Assembly: GCA_009885955.1 (NCBI GenBank)
Contig: VFJS01000068.1
Location: 1-64,000 of the forward strand
Reading direction: 5' to 3'
Length of the DNA: 64,000 nt
Source: Spirochaetia bacterium
Lineage (GTDB): Bacteria > Spirochaetota > UBA4802 > UBA5550
In this document: positions 63,788 to 64,000 of the stretch, in pieces
How the letters are laid out: every line of letters begins with the position of its first letter
Position numbering within the stretch: the stretch's first letter is position 1
Made by a program: the position numbers and the translations under genes
Notes under the pieces: model-generated
What the model was told of the DNA's origin: nothing
Databases searched by the model: none
Seen by the model: the letters and a program-made list of their open reading frames with translations, nothing else

Positions 63788-64000
63788 TCAGATTAATTCC
63801 AGCTTGATAACAGGCTCAAAATATCCTTCAGAATTTGTTCCGTCTATGATTATCCTTTCGGGCTTTATAACCAGTTGTTTTTTCTCTTTATCTTTTAATC
63901 CGGATTTGAAAAGAAAAAAGGACTTCTGTGTTTTTATGAAGCCTGAATTGTAATTGATATTCTGGAGCGAATCCTCATTTTTCATTTCAATGATATTAAT
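63788..64000 (-). CDS. Unknown protein, 3' end only (cut by the right edge)
   Basis: The minus-strand frame is open to the window edge (INIIEMKNEDSLQNINYNSGF, then IKTQKSFFLFKSGLKDKEKKQLVIKPERIIIDG, ending IKLELI). The 65-aa start in the track (ATG at 63985) may be internal. It is upstream of the fibre gene on the same strand, 79 bp away, so it may be in the same unit. No family can be named. Confidence 0.5.
   Translation of the reverse strand: MNIIEMKNEDSLQNINYNSGFIKTQKSFFLFKSGLKDKEKKQLVIKPERIIIDGTNSEGYFEPVIKLELI

Noticed and set aside
1-64000. CRISPR arrays, rRNA or tRNA genes
   Set aside because: No array of short repeats with spacers and no tRNA or rRNA signature seen on either strand by eye.

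Overview
The window looks like a chromosomal segment of a diderm (Gram-negative) bacterium. It carries several beta-barrel or periplasmic proteins (a giant SprA-like barrel, a small OMP, an MlaD-family protein, an HtrA protease, a CsgG-like lipoprotein-type domain), a dTDP-rhamnose/O-antigen-type cluster, and many PAS/receiver signalling proteins. The paired cyclic-nucleotide-binding/TPR protein, CheX, TelA, M23 and low-GC coding style remind me of Spirochaetota, but no rRNA or other decisive marker is present, so this is inference. No tRNA, rRNA or CRISPR array was recognised.

Region 1-5.5 kb is accessory DNA. It holds the N-terminal part of a receiver plus multi-PAS sensor protein running off the left edge (missed by the ORF track) and a RelE/XRE toxin-antitoxin pair followed by an attC-like structured segment. 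Next come remnants of a type IIG-like methyltransferase and of a RelE toxin beside an intact Phd/YefM-like antitoxin, then an AlbA_2/RecG-like ATPase. A pair of imperfect ~56-bp direct repeats (about 3029 and 5425) brackets the remnants and the AlbA_2 gene.

Region 5.5-31 kb is mostly housekeeping. It contains selA-selB (selenocysteine incorporation), a Cache-type hybrid histidine kinase, and a leftward block with mlaD-radA, an OMP, an M23 peptidase and a 1906-aa SprA-like protein. Rightward genes follow: a phosphoesterase, a nitrilase, a receiver-PAS-HATPase protein, CheX, a glycerate-kinase fragment, a secreted protein and an HtrA protease. The stretch ends with leftward genes for a membrane protein, a cNMP-binding/TPR protein, a DJ-1 family protein and TelA. 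selD lies about 50 kb away (58950-60017). The ORF track truncates it because it has an in-frame TGA at codon 24 in the SelD active-site motif, followed at the right distance by a bacterial SECIS-like hairpin. SelD here is therefore itself predicted to be a selenoprotein, in keeping with selA and selB on the same piece of DNA.

Region 32-35 kb is an AT-rich, decayed island: a HAD(-UbiA) start fragment, an intact GT-C-like membrane glycosyltransferase, the C-terminal remnant of a type ISP restriction enzyme and an unknown overlapping gene pair. It is followed by glnK-amtB, whose upstream region has three 11-bp-spaced TGTAAC repeats. A CsgG-like protein, a DUF6125-like protein, a tiny basic protein, a GNAT enzyme and a REC-PAS-HD-GYP phosphodiesterase come next.

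Region 40.8-58.9 kb is a surface polysaccharide cluster. It has rfbA-rfbC-rfbD-rfbB-ispD, a PglF/CapD-like dehydratase, three methyltransferase genes (one a tandem fusion), three GT4 and one GT2 glycosyltransferases, a Wzy/WaaL-like polymerase/ligase and a Wzx-like flippase. This points to a Wzx/Wzy-type pathway building a rhamnose-containing glycan.

The right end holds selD, a small unknown gene and a 1109-aa protein. That protein has two discoidin-like domains, exactly sixteen 32-residue tail-fibre-like repeats and a distinct C-terminal domain; it is preceded by a gene cut by the window edge. It may be a fibre or adhesin of a phage-derived or injection-type apparatus encoded beyond the window.
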